From Chamaecrista fasciculata (taxonomy: Eukaryota; Streptophyta; Magnoliopsida; Fabales; Fabaceae), in contig QANZ01003284.1 of assembly GCA_003254925.1 (NCBI GenBank), positions 1 through 64,000 on the forward strand: DNA of 64,000 nucleotides. Reading direction: 5' to 3'. Of this stretch, positions 1-10,046 are shown piece after piece. Each line of letters starts with the position of its first letter. The first letter of the stretch is position 1. The notes beneath the pieces are model-generated. The model did not search any database. It saw only the letters and a program-made list of their open reading frames with translations, and was not told where the DNA came from. The position numbers were made by a program, and so were the translations under genes.

Positions 1-17
1 AGAGAGAGAGAGAGAGA
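1..17. repeat. (AG)n microsatellite at window edge
   Basis: A pure AG dinucleotide run opens the window and probably continues beyond its left edge. Confidence 0.9.
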
Positions 18-38
18 ATGGAGGAGTAATAATTATAA

Positions 39-436
39 GGGTAAATTACACTTTGGTACCCTGTGGTTTGAAACCTGACATTTTGGTACCCTATGGTATT
101 CTCCATTAACACTTTGGTACCCTTTGGAGTTATTTTGTAATTTTAACTATAACAAATTTTGCAAACACTACATATTGACCCCAAAAATTTTTCAAAAAAT
201 TACAAATAGGTCCCTGGATACATATTTTCTAAGGACTAAAATGAAAACTTTAAAAAAATTTGGGGTCAATATGTAATTTTTACAAAATTTGTTATGGTTA
301 AAATTACAAAATAGCTCCAAATGGTACCAAAGTCTTAATGAAGAATACCACAGGGTACCAAAGTGTCAGTTTTCGAACCACAAGGTACCAAAGTGAAATA
401 GGGTCAAACCACAGGGTACCAAAGTGTAATTTACCC
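39..436. mobile_element. Palindromic MULE-type MITE, family A, copy 1
   Basis: The element starts GGGTAAATTACACTTTGG and ends with the reverse complement of that sequence. Its two arms of about 130-170 bp pair with each other and are built of repeated CACTTTGGTACC modules; the right arm carries one more module of about 30 bp than the left. It is flanked by a perfect 9-bp direct repeat, TAATTATAA, at 30-38 and 437-445. A 9-bp duplication is the hallmark of Mutator-like elements, so I infer a non-autonomous MULE derivative. No coding capacity is seen. A second full copy lies at 36443-36868 and a fragment at 53411-53519. Confidence 0.85.
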
Positions 437-445
437 TAATTATAA

Positions 446-1658
446 TGATAAGATGAGAAGGTTAAGAAAGAGATTAAATTTATCCAATTAAGGAAGTAGA
501 GAGAAAAAGAGAGATAATAGAAAAAAACAAAGGAACACCGATCAAGAATAGGTTAGCAATGTAAGTGTGCATAAACGACTGATAGCAATCCCAAGCGGCG
601 GTGACTCCACCCCCATGTGGGTCCCACCTCTTCCCCTTCTATGTATGAAATTGCCTTATAAATAATTTCATCGTTTACATAGTCGTCACACGCAAAGAAG
701 AAGAAGAAGAAGAAAGAGAGCGAGTATATAACCAGACAATCTCGGCTCTATCTCAAGAAGAAAGGAAGTCGCTTGCTGGGTGAATTAGAAGCTCGCAAAA
801 ATCTCAGTATTGCTTTCTCTCTTTGTATCTGAATTCCTTCATATATATGATTCTCTTTGTTTTTTTTTATTGTTTGAAATCGATTTTATTTGATCAGTTG
901 TGTTTAATTTTGTGTGAGTTTTTCTTTGCTTGTGTGGTTTGCTTCGTCGTTTCTTCGACCTTCGAGGATGAAAACGGGGAAAGGCATGTGGGATTGTTTG
1001 TAATGCGAATCACAAGTGATCCCTTACTCTGGTTGACTCGTCGAAGGTCGAAGATGTTGCCGTTTTACGATTTGGGTTTGCATGTTATTGTCGTGGTTTC
1101 AAATTTTTCAATTGAATCATTTTTTGCTTGTGATTGTTTTGAGATTCCTTTTCTTATTCATAGATTGATTTTTTTTTTTTACTTTCTTATTCAATAATTT
1201 ACTTTCTTATTCAATAATTCTGATTGCCATCTTCATTAATGAGGTGGAATAATATTAAAATGGTCTCTATCTCACCGCTTCGCCGGTTTCACTAGTCAAT
1301 TTTCCAAGGCCATTGATTGCATGTATAGAATTCTATGCCATTTCATAACTCACCAAAACACTGCTCACTTTTTCCTAGGTTTATATGTGCAATTTTATTC
1401 TACATTGGAGTTAAAGAAAACTCACAAGTGAGAAAGATTGTTTCCTGAAAAAAAAAATTACAAGACATTTCATATTTGCATATGTCTTGCTTGCATATGG
1501 TTTTTGTGACATTTATGAAGCTCACACATTCTTTGATTTATGATTTATTTAGCTTGACCATCTCTTTGAGTTATCACTCTCATCATTCATCATTTTGACG
1601 ACATATTTGGAGAGTCCACTCTGTCTCATTTCACGAGATTTACAATACTAGGTGTGCA
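446..1658 (+). promoter_or_regulatory. Promoter and 5' leader of the F-box/kelch gene
   Basis: A TATAAAT box lies at 657-663. GAA-rich leader sequence follows at about 690-790, then T-rich intron-like sequence. A likely 3' splice site (ACTAG followed by GTGTGC) lies just before the ATG at 1659, which suggests a 5'-UTR intron, as I recall for the Arabidopsis relatives. The exact donor could not be fixed. A 124-codon reading frame at 823-1197 falls inside this leader or intron and is not a gene. Confidence 0.5.
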
Positions 1659-2711
1659 ATGGAGCTTTCTGATCCCATACTCGCCGATCAACTTGGTCGT
1701 GACGGGTCAATCAACTGTTTGATGCGATGCTCAAGGGCTGACTATGGAGTAATCGCCTTGTTGAATAAAAGTTTTCGATCCCTCATTCAAAGCGGAGAAT
1801 TGTACAAGTTAAGGCGGCATGTTGGCATTGTGGAGTCTTGGGTTTACTACTCTTGCAGTCCCCTTGAATGGGAGGCATTTGATCCAGTACGAGGTCGTTG
1901 TATGAGTTTGCCCAGGTTGATTGCAAATGAAGTCTTCATTTGTTCAGATAAGGAGTCTTTAGCTGTCGGGACAGACCTTCTTGTGTTTGGGAGAGATATC
2001 TTGTCTCAAGTGATTTACAAGTATAGTATTTTAACAAATGAATGGACATCTGGGATGAAAATGAATGTGTCCAGATGCTTGTTTGCTACTACCAGCATAA
2101 GAGGGATTGCTATATTGGCTGGCGGGTGTGATTCGCTCGGGAAAATCATGAACTCTGCAGAACTATATAACTCCGACAATGGGACTTGGGAGATGCTTCC
2201 AAGCATGAACATGGCTAGGAAGATGTGTTCTGGTGTGTTCATGGACGGCAAGTTCTATGTGCTCGGAGGAATTGGTGAAGGTAACTCCAACCAATTGACA
2301 TGTGCTGAGGAGTTTGATTTAGAGACTAGGAAATGGCGGTTGATACCTAACATGCTGCCGGCTCGAAACCCCACATCTGGCATGGAGGCGCCTCCTCTTC
2401 TGGCAGTGGTGAACAACGTATTGTATGCTGCAGATTATGCAAAGATGGTGGTGAGGAGGTACGACAAGGCTAATAACACATGGGCCACAATTGGAGGACT
2501 TCCTCAAAGGGTGAGCTCAATGAATGGGTGGGGGCTAGCCTTTAGGGCTTGTGGTGAAAGGTTAATTGTCATTGGTGGGTCTAGGGATGAACGAGGAAGG
2601 GGCATCGAGGTTAATTCTTGTGTCCCAGGTCAAGGTGCATTCAGATGGGACATGCTTGCACGCAGGCTGTTTGGAGACTTTGTTTATAATTGCACTGTAA
2701 TGGGTTGCTAG
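1659..2711 (+). CDS. F-box/kelch-repeat protein (At1g74510/SKIP11 type)
   Basis: A 350-residue protein encoded by one uninterrupted exon. Residues about 8-45 form a degenerate F-box (LGRDGSINCLMRCSRADYG, then ALLNKSFRSLI). Residues about 100-340 carry kelch repeats, with landmarks such as AILAGGCDSLG and FMDGKFYVLGGIGEGNS, and the family's closing motif FVYNCTVMGC. Such proteins bind SKP1 through the F-box and present kelch-bound targets for ubiquitination by SCF ligases; the substrate is unknown. The closest relatives I remember are At1g74510 and SKIP11, which carry roughly 60-100 extra residues before the F-box. Here the first ATG lies only a few codons ahead of it. The family call is firm; the exact start is less so, because an upstream exon could exist. 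Confidence 0.92.
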   Translation: MELSDPILADQLGRDGSINCLMRCSRADYGVIALLNKSFRSLIQSGELYKLRRHVGIVESWVYYSCSPLEWEAFDPVRGRCMSLPRLIANEVFICSDKESLAVGTDLLVFGRDILSQVIYKYSILTNEWTSGMKMNVSRCLFATTSIRGIAILAGGCDSLGKIMNSAELYNSDNGTWEMLPSMNMARKMCSGVFMDGKFYVLGGIGEGNSNQLTCAEEFDLETRKWRLIPNMLPARNPTSGMEAPPLLAVVNNVLYAADYAKMVVRRYDKANNTWATIGGLPQRVSSMNGWGLAFRACGERLIVIGGSRDERGRGIEVNSCVPGQGAFRWDMLARRLFGDFVYNCTVMGC

Positions 2712-4644
2712 AGAAGTGATTCTCTAGGTGAAATAGTTTTTATGGAGTTCTTTTCTTTGTATTTTATTTCTTTTTTTAGTTGATAAAATCAGAGTTGATG
2801 GGTAATATCAGCCTTTCTTTTTGGGAGCCATAGCTTAAAAGTATTATGTCTTCTTTTTTTAGTTACTTTGAGTGATTTTTTCGTTATAGTTTTGACAAAG
2901 CTTTTCAATGTTAAGGTCATTTAGACAATATAGGCATAGATGAATTAAATAACGTAAGCTCCTATTAAATGTTGGATTGTAATGACCATTCTCATAAGTT
3001 TAATAATAAAAACAATGTAGAAGAACCATTGTCTCATCACCTCTCATCTTCTTTAGTTGTTTTTATTTCTTTTTGCCTTTTCTTTTTGTCATAATGTTAA
3101 ATCTTTTAGTTTTCTATAATCACACTTCACTACAAGAATGTTTATGATTTATTATTAATCCCGATTGATCGACATTTTCATTATTCGGATTTTTTTTAAT
3201 TGCTTTTCAATTGAAGATATTTATCAGTGATCAAAGAGTAAATAAACATACTTCTTGCTTAAGAATCATAAATTGATTAAAATATAATTACATATTTGCT
3301 AGAAAATAAATAATAATAAATTAGAGAATATATGAATAGCAATAAATATTTTTTTTTTCATAAAAGCAATAAAGAATTTTAATTGACGTGGCATTGACGT
3401 GTAAGCAATTGAATTCCCTTTTTCCACCACCACCAAGAGCATATCTTTGGATATATGCAAAAAATTAAATATGTAAAAATGAATGGTTAAAAAAGAAAAA
3501 GAAATCCTGAATGTATATTGAAAGTAGCAATCTCAAATTATGGAATTTATGGGAACAGGGACAAATAGAAACTAACCATGCTTGAAAATTAGTACCCCAG
3601 GAAATCCTCATACATATACATTGTGTTTTCATATACGACCAAAAAAGTTCATAAGAAATATTTGTGTACATTGTATTTTATTTGACGCATCATCTTCCTT
3701 TTTGGTTCATTTTTAAGGTTTCTATTTTGCCCCTGGGTTAATGGGTGGGTTGGGGTTAAAGCGAGAGAAGAGAGTGCATGGATGGAAAAAAAATTTGGAG
3801 AGAGAAAGAGGAGAATAGGATTTGATAAACCTTAAAGTGTGACATGAGAGAGAAAACCACCTTAAATAATCAATACTGTGGATACTGTGTGAATATCACC
3901 CAAAGTTTAAATTATAAAATCAAGATCAAAGGGACCCATATTTTTTATCTTCAACTTTGTCTCTCTCTTTAAACTGCAATGTATTTACACTGCAAAAGAT
4001 CTAAATCCCACATATATTGCTCGAAATTTGTAAGATTTTAATTTGTTAGTAGAAGAAACAATTAGACCAAGCAAGATTCTAGATACATAATGCACATACT
4101 TCTTGCTTAAGAATCATAAATTGATTAAAATATAACTACATAGTTTCTTGCCATTGGTAAAATTTGGGGAAAAATCAAAATAACTAAAAATTGTAAATAT
4201 ATAAACATGTAAGTTTTTTAACCTACTTATAAAATAGTTAAAAGTATTATAAAATTATTTTTATTGTCCTTCTCTGACTACTTTTAGAGTGACTAATTTT
4301 TATTATTTTAATAATTTTCATTCTAACATTTTTCTTTGCAATATAGTAAAATTCTTGTTATGTAATTGATTTTTATTATTTCCTAGTAGAGTTTTTGTTC
4401 GTAATGTAATTTATAATTTTGAATTTTTAAGGAAATGTGTCTATATTAAGATGTCATTGAAAACAATTTTAATCCATAAAAAACTCAATCTAATAATAAC
4501 AAATTTCCACAGGCCAGAAAATTAATGACAAATTTCCTATTTATTATATTAAATGAATAAATATAATAAATAGTCTTTATTAAAATATTTATAATAAAAA
4601 AATTAACATACAAGTAAAAAAATTTGACACATCAGCATTGAGTC
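2712..4644. other. Intergenic, AT-rich
   Basis: The 3'-UTR of the F-box gene probably ends near 3010, where AATAAT and AATAAA-like signals occur. After that I see only AT-rich sequence. A short phrase (CTTCTTGCTTAAGAATCATA) is repeated near 3250 and 4095. No gene is supported. Confidence 0.5.
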
Positions 4645-4764
4645 AAAATTGTGGGCATAATTGAAACTAACGTTTCACATTGGGGTACAACTGACACAAA
4701 TGAAACGTTAGGGACATAAATGAAACTCACCACAAACGTTAGGGGCATGAAAGGGTATTTTGTC
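4645..4764. mobile_element. Single arm of a family C palindromic element
   Basis: This stretch matches the right arm of the complete element at 60457-61034. The shared modules are GGGGCATAA, GAAACTAACGTTTCACATT, ACTGACACAAATGAAACGTT and the closing AAAGGGTATTTTGTC. The left arm is absent, so this is a truncated copy. Confidence 0.65.
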
Positions 4765-4896
4765 AATGTTTAAATATCTATTTTTTTATCCTACTAAAAC
4801 ATTAAAACTTTAGTTATCCTTCAAGTCAGCAAGTTTTATATAGGCTAAAATATATAAAATCTCTTATAAACTTAGTCATTCAAGCATTTCTTCGGG

Positions 4897-4990
4897 TAAA
4901 TTAAAACATCATTTTCGTCGGGCAATTTTTTTATCCTAAAATACTTTTAACTTGCAGAAATTTACCCGACGAAAATGATGTTTTAATTTA
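4897..4990. repeat. Perfect 26-bp inverted repeat (small TIR element)
   Basis: Positions 4897-4922 and 4965-4990 are exact reverse complements around a 42-bp spacer; the core is AACATCATTTTCGTCGGG. Weaker pairing continues outward through TAGTCATTCAAG-like ends to about 4875 and 5015. It is probably a decayed MITE; no clear target duplication was found. Confidence 0.6.
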
Positions 4991-5055
4991 AAAAGTACTT
5001 GAATGACTACATTAAGAAGTATTTTAGGATTAATAAATCATTATGATTCATTGTA

Positions 5056-5870
5056 AAATTAAGTAAGAAAAAACTACATATTATTCCTTTAAATTACAGT
5101 TTAGTTTTGAAAACTTCAAGTCCCTTTCACTTTAGTCACTGACTATCAAAATAAAAGTGAAAGAGCATCCTTGAAGATTCTCAAACCTTACATCTTAGTC
5201 CCTAATCCATGAATTCTTCACGAAATGGAATTGAAATGCAAAAATAACACAAATTAAAGCAAATGACAGAGGGACCAAGACTTAAAACGTAGAAAATTTA
5301 AAACCCACCGAAAAATGCCCAAAACTTGCCGAAAAACGTACGAAAATCGCCGAGAAACTCAAGAATTCATCAAAAAACTCCAATCTTCACTGAAATCTCA
5401 CTCAAATAATCACCCTCAAATGCTTCAAACAAGAATTTTTGAAAATCTAAACTCTCTTCTATCACCTCCCTCCGGACGAGTTTGAATTTTTGAAAATTCT
5501 TTTTGAAGCATTTGAGGGCGATTTGAGTGAGATTTCAGAGAGGATTGGGGTTTTTGGATGAGTTTTTGAGTCTCTCGGCGATTTCTGTACTTTTTCTGGC
5601 GAGTTTGGGGCATTTTCTGATGGGTTTCAAACTTTTTACATTTTCAGTTTTGGTCCCTCTGTTATTTGCTTTAATTTGTGGTTTTTGCATTTCTATTCCA
5701 TTTCTTGAAGAATTCATGGATTAAGGACCAAGATGTAAGGTTTGAGAATCTTCAGGGATGCTCTTTCACTTTTATTTTGACAATCAGGGACTAAAGTGAA
5801 AGAGACTTCAAGTTTTCAGGACTAAACGGTAATTTAAAGGACTGATTTGTATTTTTTCCTAACTTAATTT
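5056..5870. mobile_element. Large foldback element with arms of about 400 bp
   Basis: The left arm (about 5056-5462) and right arm (about 5475-5870) are reverse complements along nearly their whole length, with scattered mismatches and a spacer of about a dozen bases. Outer modules read TTTAGTCCTGAAAACTT and AGTCCCTGATTGTC. Short open frames within it, such as 5425-5613, 5527-5724 and 5535-5717, are products of the palindrome and not genes. I could not find a convincing target duplication. A transcript through it would form a very long hairpin. Confidence 0.8.
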
Positions 5871-5930
5871 GCCTACTTAACGGTTTAAAATGGACGGAAG
5901 ACTAGCAGTGAGAGGTTTTCAAAACATATG

Positions 5931-6130
5931 GACCAAAACTGAGACAAAAAAAGATATAGGGCTGATTTGGGACCTGGAGCAAAGATAGAAGACCAAATTC
6001 GAGTCTAAAAAAGATATAGGACTAACATGGGACCTGGAGCAAAGTTACAAGACCAAATTCAAGACAAAAAAAAATATATGACTTATTTAAAACTTGGAGC
6101 AAAGTTACACTATCAAATTCGGACCTTGAG
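5931..6130. repeat. 60-bp tandem repeat, three units plus a partial
   Basis: Units begin with GACCAAA at 5931, 5991 and 6051, exactly 60 bp apart, and a partial unit starts at 6111 (TATCAAATTC). Shared phrases are AAAAAAGATATAGG and GGAGCAAAGTTACA. It abuts the foldback element on its left. Confidence 0.85.
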
Positions 6131-6633
6131 CCTTCAGCCTTTATAAAATGAATCATGATCTCCCCCTCTCTCTCTCACTCACTTTAATTTCCTTAATGAA
6201 TGAAAGAATGTGACAGTATCCCAAATCTTGGATGATACGTGTATAAAGTGATAATTAATCAAATATTAATCATATATGAAACGTCAACTTGCAAAATCTG
6301 GGCGTATCTATCTCTTCATCAATGCCCAAAGATGTAACTTTCAGTTGTCCAACATTTACTTTGCCACTTTTCCTGGATCACTCATGTAGTAATAAACAAT
6401 TTGTGCTGTTTTGATTGTTCTTAATTTTTGGCCCACTTATTTGTACAATGCATTTTGTGAATTTGCTGTCTCCGTAATTGTGCGCATTAATTTATGCTGT
6501 CATAAAATTGTTAGGTTCCAGTAGTGAGTTTGAGTACGTAGTAGAAAAAGATAATAATATACTTGTTGAATATGGTAATTTTCCATTAAGAATAATAAGT
6601 AATAACTTACCTAAAGAAGCAATGAACCAATAT

Positions 6634-6706
6634 GGGGATGTAGCTCAGATGGTAGAGCGCTCGCTTAGCATGCGAGAGGTACGGGGATCGATACCCCGCT
6701 TCTCCA
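6634..6706 (+). tRNA. trnA-AGC: tRNA-Ala(AGC)
   Basis: A 73-base intron-less tRNA decoding GCU-type alanine codons. The anticodon stem CTCGC/GCGAG closes the loop TTAGCAT, with anticodon AGC. The acceptor stem contains G3-T70, the alanyl-tRNA synthetase identity pair, and the discriminator base is A73. Pol III signals are the A box TAGCTCAGATGG and a B box around GGGATCGATACC, with a T5 terminator at 6715-6719. One acceptor pair, T6-T67 (6639/6700), is mismatched; the plant sequence I remember has A at that place. CCA is not encoded, as expected for a nuclear gene. Confidence 0.95.
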
Positions 6707-6719
6707 TGACTCTATTTTT

Positions 6720-8029
6720 GGTTCCTATTTTTCTTAAGACTGCTAAACAAATTTCTACGTGTTGAGGTTTTTCTTCTTCAATTCCTCAAGTTAGTCAGAT
6801 GGATACGTTGTTTGATTTGAGAGAAAAGGAAAAGGAAAGAAGAAGAAGAAAGGACGAAAGCCACATGATTCTTCCAGTATGGAGCCAAAACAGGATTTTC
6901 TAGCTATTTTGTGTTACTGTTGTGTGTGCTACGTGCTAACCCAGAGAGCCACTTGGTTGAGCCAAATCTGCAATGATATATAAAACTACAATCAACATAG
7001 TACATGCAAGTGCAACATATATTATATATCACCCAAGTGTGCCTTGTGCTTACCTTTACCTTCTCTTTCTCCTCTTTATCTATTGTTTACATGCAAGATG
7101 TTGTAAATCTTAGTTGTAAAGTTTTCACTATTTATCATAGTTTAACAAGCTAAAGTTATAGTTTATAGTTTATGGTTATCTATAGTTTCACACCCTTTTT
7201 CCATAGAATAGTCCTTGTCCTTTTGAGATACCGTTATCTAATTTTTCACCCTTATGATTCTCTGATCTGGACTCTTCTTTAACTAACATTTTGCTAATAA
7301 AGTTGTCCACAAAGTGAATTTATTAGACAGGAAGAAGTTGGCTAATTTGAGTACAATTTAGTAGGGACCCCTGTCTTTTTGGTGACTGGCTTTCATTACT
7401 TGCTTGCAACATTAATTAATTTGTTCCATAAATGGATCTTAATCAACAATCAGTTAAATCAACCAGATTACGTATCAAACATCACCACTCTCGCATTTAG
7501 AAGGCAGGCTAATTAAATGTATTAGTTAGGCATGGTCGTTTTCTCCATTTTAGCACTGATCATCACCCTACAGTTTAACTATTGATCCCTTTGTTCCATT
7601 ATTGATCATGGAAAAAACCTGGAATCCCAAACTCTTTCTGTTTTTCTGTGAGTTGGTCAATCTATTTATACTTGCCACATACTCTGGCATTCGTGTAAGG
7701 TGTTCCACAATACCACAACTTATTTTGTAAAGAATCATGCCTGAAAAAAGCAGTCTAAGCTCAGGATCTTGAACCCCTTGTATATATATAGCACATTGGC
7801 AATGACATTTTTTACCTTGACTGTGAATCATGAAAATCATGTTAGTTTTGGTTGTTTCAAAAGAGCAAGAGCCAAAAACCACGTGGCACTTGGCTAGTTT
7901 TAGGCTTATGGTCCCCACGTAGCTCATCTCATCAGGATTGTACATGGAACCCCATTAAGCATCTATTTATTCTTCACCTATACTCCTCTGTTTTTCCTCA
8001 CACTTGCTCTGTTTCCTTCCATTTCTTTG

Positions 8030-8061
<32 letters not shown>

Positions 8062-8100
8062 AATACTGAAAAGTGAAAACTAGCGGTTTTTCAAAAAAGA
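6720..8100 (+). promoter_or_regulatory. Upstream region of the expansin gene
   Basis: AT-rich upstream sequence. A (TA)13 microsatellite at 8030-8056 lies just ahead of the ATG. I see a CCACGTGG-like G-box at about 7880 (AACCACGTGGCAC) and CCACGTAG near 7915. No gene is supported; the open frames at 7568-7945 and 7852-8076 look spurious. Confidence 0.45.
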
Positions 8101-9064
8101 ATGAAACTTTGGGGTTTTGTGCTAGTGGGGTTTGTGTGTGTGGGATCGGGTGCTTATGGGTATGAAGAAGGATGGACTAATGGGCATGCAACGTTCTATG
8201 GAGGAGGTGATGCCTCTGGCACAATGGGTAAGTATATAATGAGTACTTCAACTGTATTGACACATGTATCGGTGTGATGGGTGAAAATTTAATTTTGATT
8301 CTCAAATTATAAGGTAAATTATGTTTTAATCTTTAATCATTTTTTAAATTTCATTTTGGTCCTCAAATGGAGCAGGTGGGGCGTGTGGGTATGGGAATAT
8401 GTACAGTAATGGGTATGGGACAGAGACAGCAGCGTTGAGCACAGTGTTGTTCAAGAATGGAGAAAGCTGTGGAGCGTGCTATGAGATAAGATGCATGGAT
8501 GATGAAAGATGGTGCATTAAAGGGTCGATTGTGGTGACAGCCACCAATTTCTGTCCACCAAATACTGCACTTCCCAACGACGCAGGAGGATGGTGCAATC
8601 CACCACTCCAACATTTTGATCTCTCTCAGCCTGTTTTCCAGCGCATTGCTCATTACTCTGCTGGCATTGTGCCTATCGCTTTTAGAAGGTCCTAGTTTCC
8701 TACCTCTTTTCCTCTTTCATTTTTTGGGGTTGATTCTAATGGTACATATGTGTATAGGGTGGAATGTCAAAAGAGTGGAGGGGTGAGATTCACCATGAAC
8801 GGCCATTCATACTTCAACCTGGTTCTGATCACCAACGTGGGCGGCGCCGGCGATGTGGAAGCGGTGGCCGTGAAGGGCTCAGGCGGCGGATGGATGGCCA
8901 TGTCCAGAAACTGGGGACAGAATTGGCAGAGCAATGCTTACCTTAATGGACAGAGCCTGTCGTTTAAGGTGACCACCAGTGACGGACGAACTCTCGTGTC
9001 TTCCGATGTTGTCCCTCCTGGTTGGTCCTTTGGACAAACTTTCGTGGGCCAACAGTTCCCATAA
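8101..9064 (+). CDS. EXPA: Alpha-expansin (EXPA)
   Basis: Three exons at 8101-8227, 8376-8688 and 8758-9064 join in phase, with GT-AG introns of 148 and 69 bp, to give 248 residues. Residues 1-20 form a signal peptide for export to the wall. Residues about 40-148 are the expansin domain, with GGACGYGN, paired cysteines and the HFD motif at 122-124. Residues about 155-245 are the cellulose-binding module, with the conserved tryptophans of [16 protein letters not shown] and a terminal [10 protein letters not shown]. Expansins loosen cellulose-xyloglucan contacts during acid growth without hydrolysis. The WC[15 protein letters not shown] loop and [10 protein letters not shown] place it with alpha- rather than beta-expansins, near the EXPA1/EXPA4/EXPA10 group. 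GTGGAATGT replaces the more usual VPC at the third-exon start (VEC). Confidence 0.95.
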
Positions 9065-9420
9065 TCAAACACATACACAGTTGTGTTTAATTATGATAAA
9101 CTTTAGAATTGAAATGAGGAGGGGCTTATTTTATGAGGGTCCTGATCATTATTATTATTATTTAAATTGTGCGTGTGATGAAAATGAGATAGACAATGGT
9201 GAATATTTGAGACCATGATGTTGATGATGATGATGATGATGATGGCTGGGGTGGGAGTTTAGTATGTAGTTACCACCCGCCACATTTTCGCTCTTGTATT
9301 ATTTGTGTAATTAGTGTAATAAAAAAAATAATACAAGAGATGGGCAAAGGGAAAGATACAAAGTATATATACCATGTGTTTGTATGATTTTGTGGTCGGC
9401 AAAGTGTTGTATCAAATATG

Positions 9421-9470
<50 letters not shown>

Positions 9471-9785
9471 TTGGTCAAATCGGAATGCTGAAAAAAAAAT
9501 AATCGAAAAAGAAATTTGAGTTGCCACTATAGGTCTGTACTGTAGCTGGACTGAACTGGATATTATGTTTTATTTTTGGAGCATGTAACCAGTAAATGTT
9601 TGGTTTCTCATAACAAAGGCCAATATTTTAAACTTGTACACTTTTTTAAATTCTGAAATGTGTTCGACTCTTCTGTAGGCGGAAAGCCCAATAACTGTTT
9701 TAGCACAAAAAAAGCCCAACAATCTTAATCTGATGGTATCGCAGCTCCAAAGTTTGAGCTCCCACTATAAAACTCTTTTTAATAG
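9065..9785. other. Expansin 3' flank with microsatellites
   Basis: This holds the probable 3'-UTR of the expansin gene, a GATGAT run at about 9218-9243, and a TTA trinucleotide run of about 14 units at 9430-9472. No further gene is seen. Confidence 0.6.
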
Positions 9786-10045
9786 GCCAAAGTCCTATTT
9801 TGGTTCCCCAGTTATGCTCCTCGTTCCAAATAGGTCCCCCAGTTATTTTTTGATCCATATTGGTCTCCCAGTTATGCAAAACTTGAAAAAGTTGGTCCCT
9901 CTAACGTTTTCCATCCATTTTTCCGTTAAAAAAAGAGAAAAAATAAACTTTTATCCCCAAAAGTTTTATTTTCTTATATTAAGGTCCTTTTTTTTTTTAT
10001 AATAGGATCAAAACATAAGAAAATGAAGTAAATTAAGATTTTAAG
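9786..10045. mobile_element. Left arm of a family B long-TIR element
   Basis: The sequence runs GGCCAAAGTCCTATTTTGG, then TTGGTCCCTCTAACG, then CATCCATTTTTCCGTTAAA. It matches, module by module, both arms of the complete element at 40385-41373. It breaks off at the undetermined base near 10,046, where GC-rich sequence begins. No matching right arm was found downstream. Confidence 0.75.
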
Positions 10046-10046
10046 N

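Noticed and set aside
823-1197. 124-codon plus-strand frame upstream of the F-box gene
   Set aside because: Phe-rich low-complexity translation in T-rich leader/intron sequence; no family resemblance.
5425-5724. Several 60-65 codon frames on both strands
   Set aside because: They lie in the arms of the foldback element and mirror each other.
6478-6765. 95-codon frame spanning the tRNA gene
   Set aside because: It translates through the tRNA-Ala; the RNA gene explains the sequence.
7568-7945. 125-codon minus-strand frame upstream of the expansin gene
   Set aside because: No recognisable motif; it overlaps the expansin promoter region.
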